From: Streptomyces aureus
Lineage (GTDB): Bacteria > Actinomycetota > Actinomycetes > Streptomycetales > Streptomycetaceae
DNA length: 64,000 nt
Reading direction: 5' to 3'
NCBI RefSeq assembly: GCF_000725495.1
Contig: NZ_JNZD01000009.1
Coordinates: 124,001-188,000, forward strand
The notes beneath the pieces were generated by a model. That model was not told the DNA's origin, did no database searches, and saw nothing but the letters and a program-made list of their open reading frames with translations. Made by a program: the position numbers and the translations under genes. The stretch's first letter is position 1, and each line of letters begins with the position of its first letter. This document shows positions 35,501 through 44,762 of this stretch, one piece after another.

Positions 35501-35605
35501 GCCCTCGACGACCTGGCGGCCACCCTGGGCGCCCAGCACGTCCACACCATCTCGGCCCGCTCCCGCAACCGGCCCTTCTGGGACTTCGAACCGCAGGAGA
35601 CCTGA
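32594..35605 (+). CDS. TIR-like / NB-ARC / TPR protein (FxSxx-COOH system)
   Basis: A 1003-residue STAND-type protein. Residues 18-135 are a TIR-like domain (TVTISFAGFNRAWAAWIGDL, AKGRILIVVSEWYFQLG). Residues 180-450 are an NB-ARC NTPase with P-loop GMSGVGKTQ (Lys217), a kinase-2-like LLILDGADEP and an ITSRN motif. Residues 540-990 are about ten TPR repeats of the kinesin-light-chain type (LAVSLRLLGRFEEALDIDRR). The layout is that of a sensor-switch-effector protein as in immunity and conflict systems; TPRs bind the trigger, NB-ARC oligomerises with ATP and the TIR-like part acts as adaptor or NADase. I did not find a clear TIR catalytic glutamate. It is annotated in FxSxx-COOH loci as the system TPR protein. 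Confidence 0.9.
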   Translation: MSGARTPVGSAERGPAKQTVTISFAGFNRAWAAWIGDLLERRGHRVVYQRWDSPAEVPLVDLLRDLTLAKGRILIVVSEWYFQLGPRTHDEWNAALREVVAPDSSRFAAVSVTNSTLPTATTVLGAVDLNNMGADEAERRVLERLDLPSDPLPEPPEGARRGPRFPAAMPEVWGGVPRRNTRFTGREPLLNDAYHLLQGAEAGAGVVTLHGMSGVGKTQLAAEYVYRFGSEYDVVWWVNAEKRVTYRRRLAELAPQLGLSTGAEYGERLRAVRDSLRRGDPYARWLLILDGADEPDQIYDLVPTGPGHVLITSRNPEWSEHNSRLLEVPVYARDESVAFIRRRAPRLTEPEADQLAEALEDLPLLLDQTAGWLNDSDLSVQEYIALLDGGIDGDVVKVSADFPVAFQTAWSILLNKLRDTVPESVDLLRLCTFFAPGFIPVRLLKEMPHDQLPEQIAGLLNDPLLWNRAINQLRQYSVVRLESHEAADGEAASSGESLYLHRMVHQIVHKDMPDEDRREFIDVVRRALAAADPRRPTDTRLWPGYAEIVPHLKYADVLQSKDSAVQMLVFNCLRYMYLSGEYVAGIKLGERAMEAWRNLLGEKHPRIWELTHHYANLLRVVGDYQRTEAIERAAVKHLRDERGSQDLEHLRAATGLAADLRGLARYDEALEISQWIFVAYRDLLGDADSRTLGAQNNLAVSLRLLGRFEEALDIDRRTMESRRQLLRGRHLWTLSSQIHYATDLRYLGRYPEAESIQTESVREHRIVMGADNPQTLDAEHNLALCQYRSGDRRGAGALFARVLERCERVLGETHPQTLRFAANTSCFVREHGDIDQAREIGESVVARYEVMLAEGHPYIAGVRANHALVLRSVGERDHAHAAMDEALADMTAAVGENHPWTLGCAINAAALRNLIGDPESAAILTQDVVTRATETLGRTHPLTLSARIALAADLRGLRDRQQAEKVEQAALDDLAATLGAQHVHTISARSRNRPFWDFEPQET

Positions 35606-35639
35606 GGCCCGCGCGAAGAAGGACCGCGCACCACCGAAA

Positions 35640-35677
35640 AGGCCCGGCCCCGAGTCCAGTGACTCGGGGCCGGGCCT
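35640..35677. terminator. Perfect 17-bp-stem bidirectional terminator
   Basis: Arms 35640-35656 and 35661-35677 pair perfectly around CAGT. It closes the TPR gene and the convergent kgd gene, and on the minus strand it is followed by CTTTTC-like sequence. Confidence 0.88.
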
Positions 35678-35700
35678 CTTGCTGCTGTCCTGCCGGAGGC

Positions 35701-38700
35701 CTACGCCTCGAACACCTCACGCACCAGCTGCTCCTGCTCCGCCTGGTGCCGCTTCGCGGAACCGACGGCGGGGGAGGAGGAGTGCGGACGCGAGATGCGG
35801 CGCAGGCGCTCGGCGCCCGGGACGTCCGCGCCGACCGCGAGGTCCAGGTGGTCGATCAGGTTGAGCGCGATGAACGGCCAGGCACCCTGGTTCGCCGGCT
35901 CCTCCTGGGCCCACAGGTACTTCTCGGCGTTCGGGTACTTGGCGATCTCCGCCTGGAGCTCGGCACCCGGGAGCGGGTACAGACGCTCGATGCGGATGAT
36001 CGCCGTGTCCGTGGAGCCGCGCTTCTGACGCTCGGCCTCCAGGTCGTAGTACAGCTTGCCGGCGCAGAACACGACCTTGCGCACGGCGGCCGCGTCGACC
36101 GTGTCGTCACCGATGACCGGGCGGAACTGGCCCGTGGTGAACTCCTCCGCCTTCGAGGCGGCGGCCTTCAGGCGAAGCATCGACTTCGGGGTGAAGACCA
36201 CCAGCGGCTTGTGGTGCGGGTTGTGCACCTGCCACCGCAGGAGGTGGAAGTAGTTCGACGGGGACGTCGGCTGGGCGACCGTCATGTTGTTCTGGGCGCA
36301 CAGCTGGAGGAAGCGCTCGATGCGGGCCGAGGAGTGGTCCGGGCCCTGGCCCTCGTAGCCGTGCGGCAGGAGCAGGGTGACGCCGGACGTCTGGCCCCAC
36401 TTCTGCTCTGCGGCCGAGATGTACTCGTCGACGACCGTCTGCGCGCCGTTGACGAAGTCGCCGAACTGCGCCTCCCACATCACCAGCGCGTCGGGGCGGG
36501 CCAGCGAGTAGCCGTACTCGAAGCCCATGACCGCGTACTCGGAGAGCAGCGAGTCGTAGACGTTCAGACGGGCCTGCTCGTCCGAGAGGTACTGCAGCGG
36601 GGTGTAGTCCTCGCCGTTGACCCGGTCGATCAGCACCGCGTGGCGCTGGCCGAAGGTGCCGCGGCGCGAGTCCTGGCCGGACAGCCGCACCGGCGTGCCC
36701 TCCAGGAGCAGCGAACCGATGGCGAGGGTCTCGCCCATGCCCCAGTCGATCGTGCCGTCCTCGATCATCGCCGCGCGGCGCTGGAGCTGCGGGAGCAGCC
36801 GCGGGTGCACGGTGACGTTGTCGGGGATGTTGACCTGGGACTCGGCGATCCGCTTCACGACCTCCTGGGAGACCGCGGTGGACACGGCGACCGGGAACTC
36901 GGCCTGGACGTCCGGGACGTGGGCCTCGGGCGCCTGCGCGACGGCCTCGCGGACCTCGGTGAAGACCTTCTCCAGCTGGCCCTGGAAGTCCTGCAGCGCC
37001 TGCTCGGCCTCTTCGAGGGTGATGTCGCCGCGGCCGATCAGGGACTCGGTGTAGAGCTTGCGCACCGAGCGCTTCTTGTCGATCAGGTCGTACATCAGCG
37101 GCTGCGTGAACGCCGGGTTGTCGGACTCGTTGTGTCCGCGGCGGCGGTAGCAGATGAGGTCGATCACGACGTCCTTGTTGAACGCCTGACGGAACTCGAA
37201 GGCCAGGCGCGCGACGCGGACGACGGCCTCGGGGTCGTCGCCGTTCACGTGGAAGATCGGCGCCTCGATCATGCGGGCCACGTCGGTGGCGTACATGGAG
37301 GAGCGCGACGACTCCGGGGCGGCGGTGAAGCCGACCTGGTTGTTGATGACGATGTGGACCGTGCCGCCCGTGCGGTAGCCGCGCAGCTGCGACATGTTGA
37401 GCGTCTCGGCGACCACACCCTGGCCGGCGAAGGCCGCGTCACCGTGCAGGGCGACGGGCAGGACGGTGAAGTCCGTGCCGCCCTTGTTGATGATGTCCTG
37501 CTTGGCGCGGACGATGCCCTCGATGACCGGGTCGACCGTCTCCAGGTGGGACGGGTTCGCGGCCAGCGAGACGGCGATCTGCTCGCCGTCCAGGCCGGTG
37601 AAGGTGCCCCGGGCGCCCAGGTGGTACTTCACGTCGCCGGAGCCGTGCATCGACTTCGGGTCGAGGTTGCCCTCGAACTCGCGGAAGATCTGCGCGTACG
37701 ACTTGCCGACGATGTTGGCGAGGACGTTCAGGCGGCCGCGGTGGGCCATGCCGATGACGACCTCGTCCAGGCGGGACTCCGCGGCGCTGTCGATGACGGC
37801 GTCGAGGAGCGGGATGACGGACTCGCCGCCCTCCAGGGAGAAGCGCTTCTGGCCGACGTACTTCGTCTGCAGGAAGGTCTCGAAGGCCTCGGCGGAGTTC
37901 AGCCGGCGCAGGATGCGCAGCTGCTCCTCGCGCTCCGGCTTGGAGTGCGGGCGCTCGATGCGGTCCTGGATCCACTTGCGCTGCTTCGGGTCCTGGATGT
38001 GCATGAACTCGATGCCGGTGGTGCGGCAGTACGAGTCGCGCAGCACGCCGAGGATGTCGCGCAGCTTCATCAGGGACTTGCCCGAGAAACCGCCGACCGC
38101 GAACTCGCGCTCCAGGTCCCACAGGGTGAGCCCGTGCTCGGTGATGTCCAGGTCGGGGTGCTTGCGCTGCTTGTACTCCAGCGGGTCGGTGTCGGCCATG
38201 ACGTGGCCGCGGACCCGGTAGGAGTGGATCAGCTCGAAGACGCGGGCGGCCTTGGTGACGTCGTCGTCGTGGCTGGCGTCGATGTCCTTGAGCCAGCGGA
38301 CCGGCTCGTAGGGGATGCGCAGCGACTCGAAGATCTCGTCGTAGAAGCCGGTCTCGCCGAGCAGCAGGTTCGCGACGATCCGCAGGAACTCGCCGGAGGC
38401 GGCGCCCTGGATGACCCGGTGGTCGTACGTCGAGGTCAGCGTCATGACCTTGGAGATGCCGAGCTTGTTCAGGGTGTCCTGGGAGGTGCCCTGGAACTCC
38501 GCCGGGTAGTCCATGGAGCCGACGCCCATGATGACCGACTGTCCGGGCATCAGACGCGGGACCGAGTGGACGGTGCCGAGGCCGCCGGGGTTGGTCAGGG
38601 AGACCGTGACCCCGCTGAAGTCGTCCATCGTCAGCTTGCCGTCACGGGCGCGGCGGACGATGTCCTCGTAGGCCTGCCAGAACTCGAAGAAGTTCAGCGT

Positions 38701-39486
38701 CTCGGCCTTCTTGATGCCCGCGACGACCAGCTGGCGGTCGCCGTTGGGCTTCACCAGGTCGATGGCGAGGCCGAAGTTGACGTGCTCCGGCTTGACCAGG
38801 GTCGGCTTGCCGTCCTTCTCCACGAAGGAGTGGTTCATCGACGGCATGGCCTTGATGGCCTGCACCATCGCGTACCCGATGAGGTGCGTGAAGGAGATCT
38901 TCCCGCCCCGGGCGCGCTTGAGGTGGTTGTTGATGACGATGCGGTTGTCGAAGAGCAGCTTCACCGGGACCGCGCGCACGGACGTGGCCGTGGGCACCTC
39001 CAGCGAGGCGTTCATGTTCTTCGCGACGGCACCGGCGGGACCGCGCAGGGTGACGTACTCGGGGCCGGCGGGCGCCTCGGAGGCCGGAGCGGCCTTCGGC
39101 TTCGCGGCGGCGGCGGGAGCCGGAGCGGCCGCGGCGGGCTTCGGCGCCGCGGGGGCGGCGGCCGGAGCGGGCGCGGGCGCGGCCGGGGCCTGGGGAGGAG
39201 CCTGGCGCGCCGCGGGCGGCACGGGAGCGGCCGGAGCGGCCGTGGTGGTGGTCCCTGCGGCCCCCGCGGCCGCAGTACCCGCCGGAGCCGCGGCGGCGGG
39301 CGCCCCGGGCTTGTAATCGGCGAAGAAGTCCCACCAGGCTCGGTCTACCGAATTCGGGTCCTGGAGGTACTGCTGATAGATCTCGTCGACGAGCCACTCG
39401 TTGGCACCGAAGGCCGCCGCGGGGTTCCTCCCGGCGGCTTGGTCTTCGGTCGAGATGCTCGAGTTACTGGGGGACTGTGGCGACAC
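35701..39486 (-). CDS. kgd: Multifunctional 2-oxoglutarate decarboxylase/dehydrogenase (E1-E2 fusion)
   Basis: A 1261-residue actinobacterial fusion enzyme of the TCA cycle (also called SucA/OdhA). Residues 20-60 are the E1 N-terminal segment ([20 protein letters not shown]). An Ala/Pro linker (about 70-140) leads to the E2 succinyltransferase catalytic domain ([16 protein letters not shown]). The thiamine-diphosphate E1 part follows, with [20 protein letters not shown] and an [18 protein letters not shown] block. It lacks a lipoyl domain, as in this family, and works with another E2 and E3. The GTG at 39486 was chosen because homologues start with [10 protein letters not shown]; upstream in-frame sequence looks non-coding. 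FHA-protein (GarA-like) control is usual but not encoded here. Confidence 0.95.
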   Translation of the reverse strand: MSPQSPSNSSISTEDQAAGRNPAAAFGANEWLVDEIYQQYLQDPNSVDRAWWDFFADYKPGAPAAAAPAGTAAAGAAGTTTTAAPAAPVPPAARQAPPQAPAAPAPAPAAAPAAPKPAAAAPAPAAAAKPKAAPASEAPAGPEYVTLRGPAGAVAKNMNASLEVPTATSVRAVPVKLLFDNRIVINNHLKRARGGKISFTHLIGYAMVQAIKAMPSMNHSFVEKDGKPTLVKPEHVNFGLAIDLVKPNGDRQLVVAGIKKAETLNFFEFWQAYEDIVRRARDGKLTMDDFSGVTVSLTNPGGLGTVHSVPRLMPGQSVIMGVGSMDYPAEFQGTSQDTLNKLGISKVMTLTSTYDHRVIQGAASGEFLRIVANLLLGETGFYDEIFESLRIPYEPVRWLKDIDASHDDDVTKAARVFELIHSYRVRGHVMADTDPLEYKQRKHPDLDITEHGLTLWDLEREFAVGGFSGKSLMKLRDILGVLRDSYCRTTGIEFMHIQDPKQRKWIQDRIERPHSKPEREEQLRILRRLNSAEAFETFLQTKYVGQKRFSLEGGESVIPLLDAVIDSAAESRLDEVVIGMAHRGRLNVLANIVGKSYAQIFREFEGNLDPKSMHGSGDVKYHLGARGTFTGLDGEQIAVSLAANPSHLETVDPVIEGIVRAKQDIINKGGTDFTVLPVALHGDAAFAGQGVVAETLNMSQLRGYRTGGTVHIVINNQVGFTAAPESSRSSMYATDVARMIEAPIFHVNGDDPEAVVRVARLAFEFRQAFNKDVVIDLICYRRRGHNESDNPAFTQPLMYDLIDKKRSVRKLYTESLIGRGDITLEEAEQALQDFQGQLEKVFTEVREAVAQAPEAHVPDVQAEFPVAVSTAVSQEVVKRIAESQVNIPDNVTVHPRLLPQLQRRAAMIEDGTIDWGMGETLAIGSLLLEGTPVRLSGQDSRRGTFGQRHAVLIDRVNGEDYTPLQYLSDEQARLNVYDSLLSEYAVMGFEYGYSLARPDALVMWEAQFGDFVNGAQTVVDEYISAAEQKWGQTSGVTLLLPHGYEGQGPDHSSARIERFLQLCAQNNMTVAQPTSPSNYFHLLRWQVHNPHHKPLVVFTPKSMLRLKAAASKAEEFTTGQFRPVIGDDTVDAAAVRKVVFCAGKLYYDLEAERQKRGSTDTAIIRIERLYPLPGAELQAEIAKYPNAEKYLWAQEEPANQGAWPFIALNLIDHLDLAVGADVPGAERLRRISRPHSSSPAVGSAKRHQAEQEQLVREVFEA

Positions 39487-39767
39487 GGCGCTAACCGCCC
39501 TCTTCCGCTTCGCAAGGTGATGGACAGCGGGAATAAAGGCTACGCCTCCCTGGCCGGGAAGGTCAGGCCGGGCCTGTCCAACGTCGCGTAAGTCACATCG
39601 GAATCCGCGTTTCGCCCAGGGGAATGGCGGGAAACAAGCGAGGTTCCGGTTCGGGATGGGTACGTCGATCAAGGGTCGCGGCGTGCTTCACGCGGCCCTG
39701 TGCCTGATCACACGTGTACGCGCACGGCGACATCCGTGGATCTTGTGGCTCCGGTTCGAACTTTACG

Positions 39768-40910
39768 TCAACTTGGCAGAGAAGGAAGGCCCGGAAGGAT
39801 GACCTGGATCCGGCAGCCCCGCTGAGATTCGGCCACACCGATGCGTCCGCCGTGCAGATCCACCGCCCAGCGGGCGATCGCGAGCCCCAGTCCCGTGCCG
39901 CCGTCGCTTCCCGGGCCGTGCGGTGAGGGCACCCCGCCGCGGTTGAAGCGCTCGAAGACGCGGTGCCACTCCGACTTCGGGATGCCGGGCCCCTCGTCCA
40001 GGACCTCCAGGGCCAGCGACTCGGGATGGTCGCCCCGCCGGGCCCGGACCGTCACCCGGCCGTGCGGCGGGCTGTGCTTGACCGCGTTGTCGATCAGATT
40101 CGCCACGACCTGGTGGATCCGCTCCGGGTCCGCGTGCGCGGTCAGCTCCGGCGGGGACACGTCGAGGTGCAGATGGACGTCCGTGCGGGTGTGGCCGCCG
40201 CCGGAGCCCGAGCTCAGGTCCGCGCGCGCCGAGGCGACCATGTTGGCCTCCTTCAGCACCCCCGACAGATAGGGCCACACCTCGAAGCGCCGCCGGCGCA
40301 GCGGTACGACGCCGTTGTCCAGCCGGGACAGGTCGAGAAGGGTCTCCACCAGCCGCCCGAGGCGCTCCGTCTGCTTCAGCGCGGTGCGCATCGTCTCGGG
40401 ATCGGCGGCCGAGACCCCGTCCACGACGTTCTCCAGGACGGCCCGCAGGCCCGCGATCGGCGTCCGCAGCTCGTGCGAGACGTTCGCCACGAGCTCCTTG
40501 CGCTGACGGTCCTGGGCCTCCAGCTCGTCGGCCATCAGGTTGATCGTCTGGGCCAGGTCGCCCAGCTCGTCCCGGCGGTCGTCGCGCACCCGGCGGGTGT
40601 AGTCGCCGTGCCAGATCGAGCGGGCCACGGCGTTCATCTCGTCCAGCGGCGCGGTCAGCGAGTGCGCCACGAACTGCGTGATCAGCAGGGTGGCGATCAT
40701 CGAGAACACCGTGATGAAGCGGAGCTCCGTCTTGGTGTGCACCGCGATCATCGACAGACCGGTCGTGATGAGCACGGAGATGACGACCAGCGCGCCCAGC
40801 TTCGTCTTGATCGAGAACGGCCGCACCTCGCCCCAGGAACCCGAGCTCCTGCGCTCCGCGGACACGCGCTCGCCGAGCCCGCGCCCTCGTTCTCCGAGTC
40901 CGCTCATCAC
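39768..40910 (-). CDS. HAMP-domain sensor histidine kinase
   Basis: A 380-residue kinase. Two membrane segments (about 37-57 and 66-84) are separated by only about ten residues (VHTKTELRF), so it senses membrane or intramembrane signals rather than a large outer ligand. A HAMP domain (about 85-135), a phospho-acceptor H-box (NVSHELRTPIAGLRAVLE) and an ATPase domain (N-box around VVANLIDNAVKHSPPHGRVT, GPGIPKSEWHRVFERF, GGTGLGLAIARWAVDLHGGR) follow. It lies 60 bases downstream of its response regulator. The target genes are not evident. Confidence 0.92.
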   Translation of the reverse strand: MMSGLGERGRGLGERVSAERRSSGSWGEVRPFSIKTKLGALVVISVLITTGLSMIAVHTKTELRFITVFSMIATLLITQFVAHSLTAPLDEMNAVARSIWHGDYTRRVRDDRRDELGDLAQTINLMADELEAQDRQRKELVANVSHELRTPIAGLRAVLENVVDGVSAADPETMRTALKQTERLGRLVETLLDLSRLDNGVVPLRRRRFEVWPYLSGVLKEANMVASARADLSSGSGGGHTRTDVHLHLDVSPPELTAHADPERIHQVVANLIDNAVKHSPPHGRVTVRARRGDHPESLALEVLDEGPGIPKSEWHRVFERFNRGGVPSPHGPGSDGGTGLGLAIARWAVDLHGGRIGVAESQRGCRIQVILPGLPSLPS

Positions 40911-40970
40911 ATCAGCCCTTCGCGCGGGCCCCGGTCACCGGGGCCCCTACGTCTCCTGCGGCGGCCCGGC

Positions 40971-41708
40971 TCAGGGAGTCGGGGTCTCCAGTGCGTAGCC
41001 GACGCCGTGCACCGTACGGATCCGCTCGGCACCGATCTTGCGGCGCAGCGCCTTGATGTGACTGTCGACCGTCCGGGTGCCGGAGGCGTCCGCCCAGTCC
41101 CAGACCTCGGCGAGCAGCTGCTCGCGCGAGAGTACGGCACGCGGGGTGTTCGCAAGGCAGACGAGCAGGTCGAACTCGGTCGGCGTGAGGTGCACGTCCT
41201 CGCTGCGGACCCGCACGCGGCGCTGCGCGTGGTCGATCTCCAGCTCGCCGAGCCGCAGGATGCCGCTGCGCGGGGTCGAGGCCGCGACGACGGCGCGCTC
41301 CACCCTGCGCAGCAGGACGTGCACGCGGGCGGCGAGCTCGCGCATCGAGAACGGCTTGGTCATGTAGTCGTCGGCGCCGACCCCGAGCCCGACCAGCATG
41401 TCGGTCTCGTCGTCGCGCGCGGTGAGCATCAGCACCGGCACCGGGCGGGCGGCCTGCACGCGGCGGCAGACCTCCAGACCGTCGAAGCCGGGCAGCATGA
41501 TGTCGAGGATCAGCAGATCGGGCTGCCAGGCCTCGGCGGTGTCGACGGCGGCAGGGCCGTCACCCGCGGTTTGCACGAGGAATCCCTCGGCTCGCAGACG
41601 GGCCGCGATGGCGTCGACGATCGTGGGGTCGTCCTCGACGACCAAGACCCGGCGCTGAGCGCCCGGAGTCGCCGCCGTGCCGTTCTGGGAGGTGTGTGTC
41701 TGCTCCAT
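40971..41708 (-). CDS. OmpR/PhoB-type response regulator
   Basis: A 245-residue regulator. The receiver domain (about 20-135) has the acidic pair in VVEDDPT, the phospho-acceptor Asp in LLILDIMLPGFDG and the Lys in YMTKPFSMREL. The C-terminal winged helix (about 150-240) carries TEFDLLVCLANTPRAVLSRE and RTVDSHIKALRRKIG. I chose the ATG at 41708 after AGGGGCG. It is the first gene of a regulator/kinase operon. Confidence 0.92.
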   Translation of the reverse strand: MEQTHTSQNGTAATPGAQRRVLVVEDDPTIVDAIAARLRAEGFLVQTAGDGPAAVDTAEAWQPDLLILDIMLPGFDGLEVCRRVQAARPVPVLMLTARDDETDMLVGLGVGADDYMTKPFSMRELAARVHVLLRRVERAVVAASTPRSGILRLGELEIDHAQRRVRVRSEDVHLTPTEFDLLVCLANTPRAVLSREQLLAEVWDWADASGTRTVDSHIKALRRKIGAERIRTVHGVGYALETPTP

Positions 41709-41821
41709 CGCCCGCCCCTGAAGTGTGCTTTCCGGAATCCGTGGGGTGATCCCATGACTGCGCTTGACGCTTGAATGATCCGCGTCAGGCAAGCAGGGTA
41801 CGGGCAGTGGGTACGGCTCGG

Positions 41822-42508
41822 CTATCCAGGGCTTACCGCGAGATGCACCACGTCGGGAACGCCCCGGGCAACGGGGATCACTTCGGTGCGAACCCGCTGG
41901 AATCCGGCATTCCGCAAGGTTCCTTCAAATTCCGGAGAGGGCTGTGCCGACCACACGGCGAGAACGCCGCCGGGCCTCAACGCCCTTGCGCAGCTTGCCA
42001 GTCCGGACGTTCCGTACAGTCCCGCGTTGCCCTCGGTGACCGTCCAGCCGGGGCCGTTGTCGATGTCGAGGCACAGGGCGTCGAACGTGTCGGAGATCTC
42101 ATTGACGTAGTCGACGAGGTCCCTCTCGACGATGTCCGTGCGCGGATCGGCGAGCGCCCCGGCGGAGAGCGCGGCCAGGGGGCCGTCGCGGTGCCAGTCG
42201 ATGATCGCCCGTTCGCGCTCGACAACGGTGATGCGTCCCCAGCGGTCATCGGCCGCCGCGTGGGCCAGCGAGAACCCGACGCCGAGCCCGCCGATCAGCA
42301 CGCTCGGCTCCGGGCGCCCGTCCAGGGCGTCGTACGCCGCGTCCATCAGCAGGCGCTCCGAACGCCCGTCGGAGGTGTCCATCAGGAAGCACCCGTTGGC
42401 GATGATCTGCAGCAGGGCGCCGTGGCGCCGCAGTACGACCTCGCCGTACGGGCCCTGGCGGCGGTCGATGACCTCGGGGATCTCGTACGAGGCAGTCATG
42501 GCCGCCAT
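41822..42508 (-). CDS. Spermidine synthase-like protein
   Basis: A 228-residue protein of the spermine/spermidine synthase fold. The Rossmann glycine motif is in SVLIGGLGVGFSLAHAA, the ribose-binding acidic residue follows in ITVVERERAIIDWH, and DALCLDIDNGPGW marks the catalytic-loop region. The usual N-terminal beta-barrel domain is short and the polyamine-gate residues are not clear, so the substrate may not be a polyamine. The start could be 42508 or the ATG at 42499. It lies upstream of the two-component genes on the same strand, 113 bases away. Confidence 0.78.
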   Translation of the reverse strand: MAAMTASYEIPEVIDRRQGPYGEVVLRRHGALLQIIANGCFLMDTSDGRSERLLMDAAYDALDGRPEPSVLIGGLGVGFSLAHAAADDRWGRITVVERERAIIDWHRDGPLAALSAGALADPRTDIVERDLVDYVNEISDTFDALCLDIDNGPGWTVTEGNAGLYGTSGLASCARALRPGGVLAVWSAQPSPEFEGTLRNAGFQRVRTEVIPVARGVPDVVHLAVSPG

Positions 42509-42770
42509 CCTGGCATTTTCACCTGTACGGGTCGCGGGAATTGCCGGGGACGACGGCGGCGGCCGGGGTTTCGCGGGGTGCGGGACGTGATCGCACGCCC
42601 GGTGCGCGGCACGGTCGCCGGCTCCTGCGCCTCAAGGGTGAGCCCAGGGACGCTCGCGTTGACGCCGGGCCGTTGGTTGAGGACTTCCTGAGAATCGTCC
42701 CGCGCGTGACCCCGGTCATGGACAGGGGCGGAGGGGACGCGAAGGGTGGAACGCGAGGGGAAGGAGTGAG

Positions 42771-43985
42771 GTGGAACAGACCAGCGCGCACCGGTCCGGC
42801 GCCCTCCCCGGCGACACACCCCTGTCCCCGGCGGAGCCTCCGGCGGCCGCACGGCACACCGCCGAGCCCGCGGACGGACCGGCACGCCATGGAGACCGGG
42901 GCGCGGCGGTGTCCGGCGACTCCTTCGCGGCCGCCGGCCGAAATCGTGCGTCCGGGGCGGGGGAGGCGCCGGGGTCGTCGCCTTCGGGTCGGCTGCCCGG
43001 GGTGCCTCGACAGCGGGAGGGCTCCGCACCGGATGCCGGGCTCATGTCCGGAGCGGCGGGCGGGCCTGGCTCCGGGGGCGGTACGGCGGTGGGCTCGGCC
43101 GGTGGTTCCGGGGGCGGCTCTGGTGTGGCCGGTGGTTTCGGGTGCGGCACTGGTGTGGCCGGTGGTTCCGGGGCCGGTATCGATGCGACCGGCGCCAGGT
43201 GTTCCGGCGCCGAATGCTCCAGCACGGATGCGTCCGGCGGAGAATGCTCCGGCTCCGGTGTGCCGGGTGCTCCCGAGGCCGGCACCGCTCCGTCCGGCGC
43301 TTCCGGGCGGGCCGGTGGTGGACGGCTGCTGCGGCTCGTGCCCGCCCTCGTGCCCACCCCGCTGGGTACGCCCTTCACCTTCGGGTACGCGGCCGTCGTC
43401 GCCGCCACCTCCTACCTGGCCGACCACGCGGACCCCGCGTTCGTCCACGCCCTGCACCAGGCGTCCAGTACGGACGTCGCCCACCTCGTGCGGCACCCGC
43501 TGCTCGCGCTCATCGCCAGCGCCGTGTGGATCGTCGGCGGGATCGCCTCGCCGTACGCGGCCGGTTTCCTGCTCGTCCTGACCGCTCTGGAGCGTCGTAT
43601 CGGCACCGCGTGCGCGGCGGGCGTCTTCCTGCTGGGGCACGTGGTGGCCACGCTCGCCACCGAGCTGCCGGTCGGCGCGGCCGTACTGGCCGGTGCCCTG
43701 CCCGCCACCTCGCTGCACCGCCTCGACTACGGCATCAGCTTCGGTGTCGCCGCGAGCGTCGGCTCGCTCGCGGGACTCCTCTCTCCCTGGCTGGGCCGGC
43801 CGCTGCTGCTCGCGTTCGGCGCGGCCCTCGCCCAGGACCTGGTGCTCCTCGGCGACCCCGTGGCGGACACGGGCCATCTGATCGCGCTGGCGCTCGGCAT
43901 CGCGACCTGGCCGTTGGTGCGGAAGCGCCGGGACCGGCTTCGCGAGCGCCCCGGGGCCGGCGGTGTCGCGGCCCCGCGGGGCTGA
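42771..43985 (+). CDS. Rhomboid-like membrane protein with a Gly-rich N-terminal extension
   Basis: A 404-residue protein starting with GTG after AAGGAG. Residues 1-185 are hydrophilic and low in complexity (many Gly/Ala/Ser/Pro and four Cys), encoded in part by three 30-bp tandem repeats (about 43090-43179). Residues 200-385 form about six membrane segments. Serine in YGISFGVAAS and His in DTGHLIALALG are placed like the Ser/His dyad of rhomboid intramembrane proteases, so activity is possible; many actinobacterial relatives are annotated only as rhomboid-like. Confidence 0.8.
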   Translation: MEQTSAHRSGALPGDTPLSPAEPPAAARHTAEPADGPARHGDRGAAVSGDSFAAAGRNRASGAGEAPGSSPSGRLPGVPRQREGSAPDAGLMSGAAGGPGSGGGTAVGSAGGSGGGSGVAGGFGCGTGVAGGSGAGIDATGARCSGAECSSTDASGGECSGSGVPGAPEAGTAPSGASGRAGGGRLLRLVPALVPTPLGTPFTFGYAAVVAATSYLADHADPAFVHALHQASSTDVAHLVRHPLLALIASAVWIVGGIASPYAAGFLLVLTALERRIGTACAAGVFLLGHVVATLATELPVGAAVLAGALPATSLHRLDYGISFGVAASVGSLAGLLSPWLGRPLLLAFGAALAQDLVLLGDPVADTGHLIALALGIATWPLVRKRRDRLRERPGAGGVAAPRG

Positions 43986-44372
43986 GGGGTCGGGTCAGGC
44001 TCGGCCGGGTCCGGCGACCCGGTGTCCCCTTACTTCCGGGTCGCTTCCCGGTGCTTGTTCCCGGCGGATCGAGAACGTCCGATGTGCCGCCCCGGACCGG
44101 CTTGAGCCGTTCGAGGGGCGGCCGAGGTGGGCGGCCGAGATGGGTGGCCGAGGTGGGCGGCCGCCAAGCCCCGCGCGTGGCGGCAAACGCCCGGCGCCAA
44201 CGCCCGGCGCCAACGCCCGGCGCCGACGCCCGGTGCCACCCGACGCACAGCGCGGCACGACACCTCTGCGCGGCGCGCCCCCCGGTGCGGACGCACGGGT
44301 GACCCGCCCGGGACCCGACACATGGGCCGGTCCGGGTCCACGTCGGGCGCCGGCCGCGACCGGCCCCGGCAT
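43986..44372. repeat. Intergenic region with two 13-bp tandem repeat arrays
   Basis: First array: GAGGTGGGCGGCC-type units at 44124-44136, 44137-44149 and 44150-44162, plus a shortened copy at 44113-44123. Second array: four ACGCCCGGCGCCA-type units at 44187-44199, 44200-44212, 44213-44225 and 44226-44238. Both have a 13-bp period and GC-palindromic cores. No gene is seen in this stretch. The arrays lie between convergent genes (rhomboid-like and the 92-aa membrane protein). Confidence 0.8.
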
Positions 44373-44651
44373 TCAGCGGGCGGCCGAACCGTTCTGGGCG
44401 TCGGACGTGGACTGCCAGGCCTGCAGACCCGCGAGGGACGCCTCCTTGGCCCGCCGCCACTGCTGGGCCGCCTGCTGGGACGGGGGCACGTCCATGGTGC
44501 GGACCAGGCGCCGGCCCGCGGAGAGCACGGCGATGGCCGCGATGATCATGCCGGTTCCCGCCACCACGGTTCCGGCCACGGTGAGCACGGCACCGGTCGT
44601 GACGAGCCGGGTGTCGATGTCGATCTTGTGCTGGGTGAGGTGATGGTTCAT
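44373..44651 (-). CDS. Small membrane protein (92 aa)
   Basis: A 92-residue protein. After a polar start (MNHHLTQHKIDIDTRL) there is a hydrophobic hairpin (about 17-47, VLTVAGTVVAGTGMIIAAIA) and a polar C-terminus (PPSQQAAQQWRRAKEASLAG). I chose the ATG at 44651 because GGGGGC lies just upstream and upstream in-frame sequence is random. Function unknown. It is divergent from lon. Confidence 0.75.
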   Translation of the reverse strand: MNHHLTQHKIDIDTRLVTTGAVLTVAGTVVAGTGMIIAAIAVLSAGRRLVRTMDVPPSQQAAQQWRRAKEASLAGLQAWQSTSDAQNGSAAR

Positions 44652-44762
44652 GCCCCCACGATCCGTGGCCGGAGCCCACCCCGCATCCCGAGAGCCCACC
44701 GCCCTCCCGATCCCGGCAGCCCGCCCCCCCCCCAAGGCCCCCACCCCCGCGAACGAAGCGAT

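Noticed and set aside
34786..39591. A 1601-codon open frame on the + strand opposite kgd
   Set aside because: It lies antisense to a confidently identified TCA-cycle gene; its composition (Asp/Val/Leu/Arg-rich, no domains) is typical of the GC-driven opposite-strand frame.
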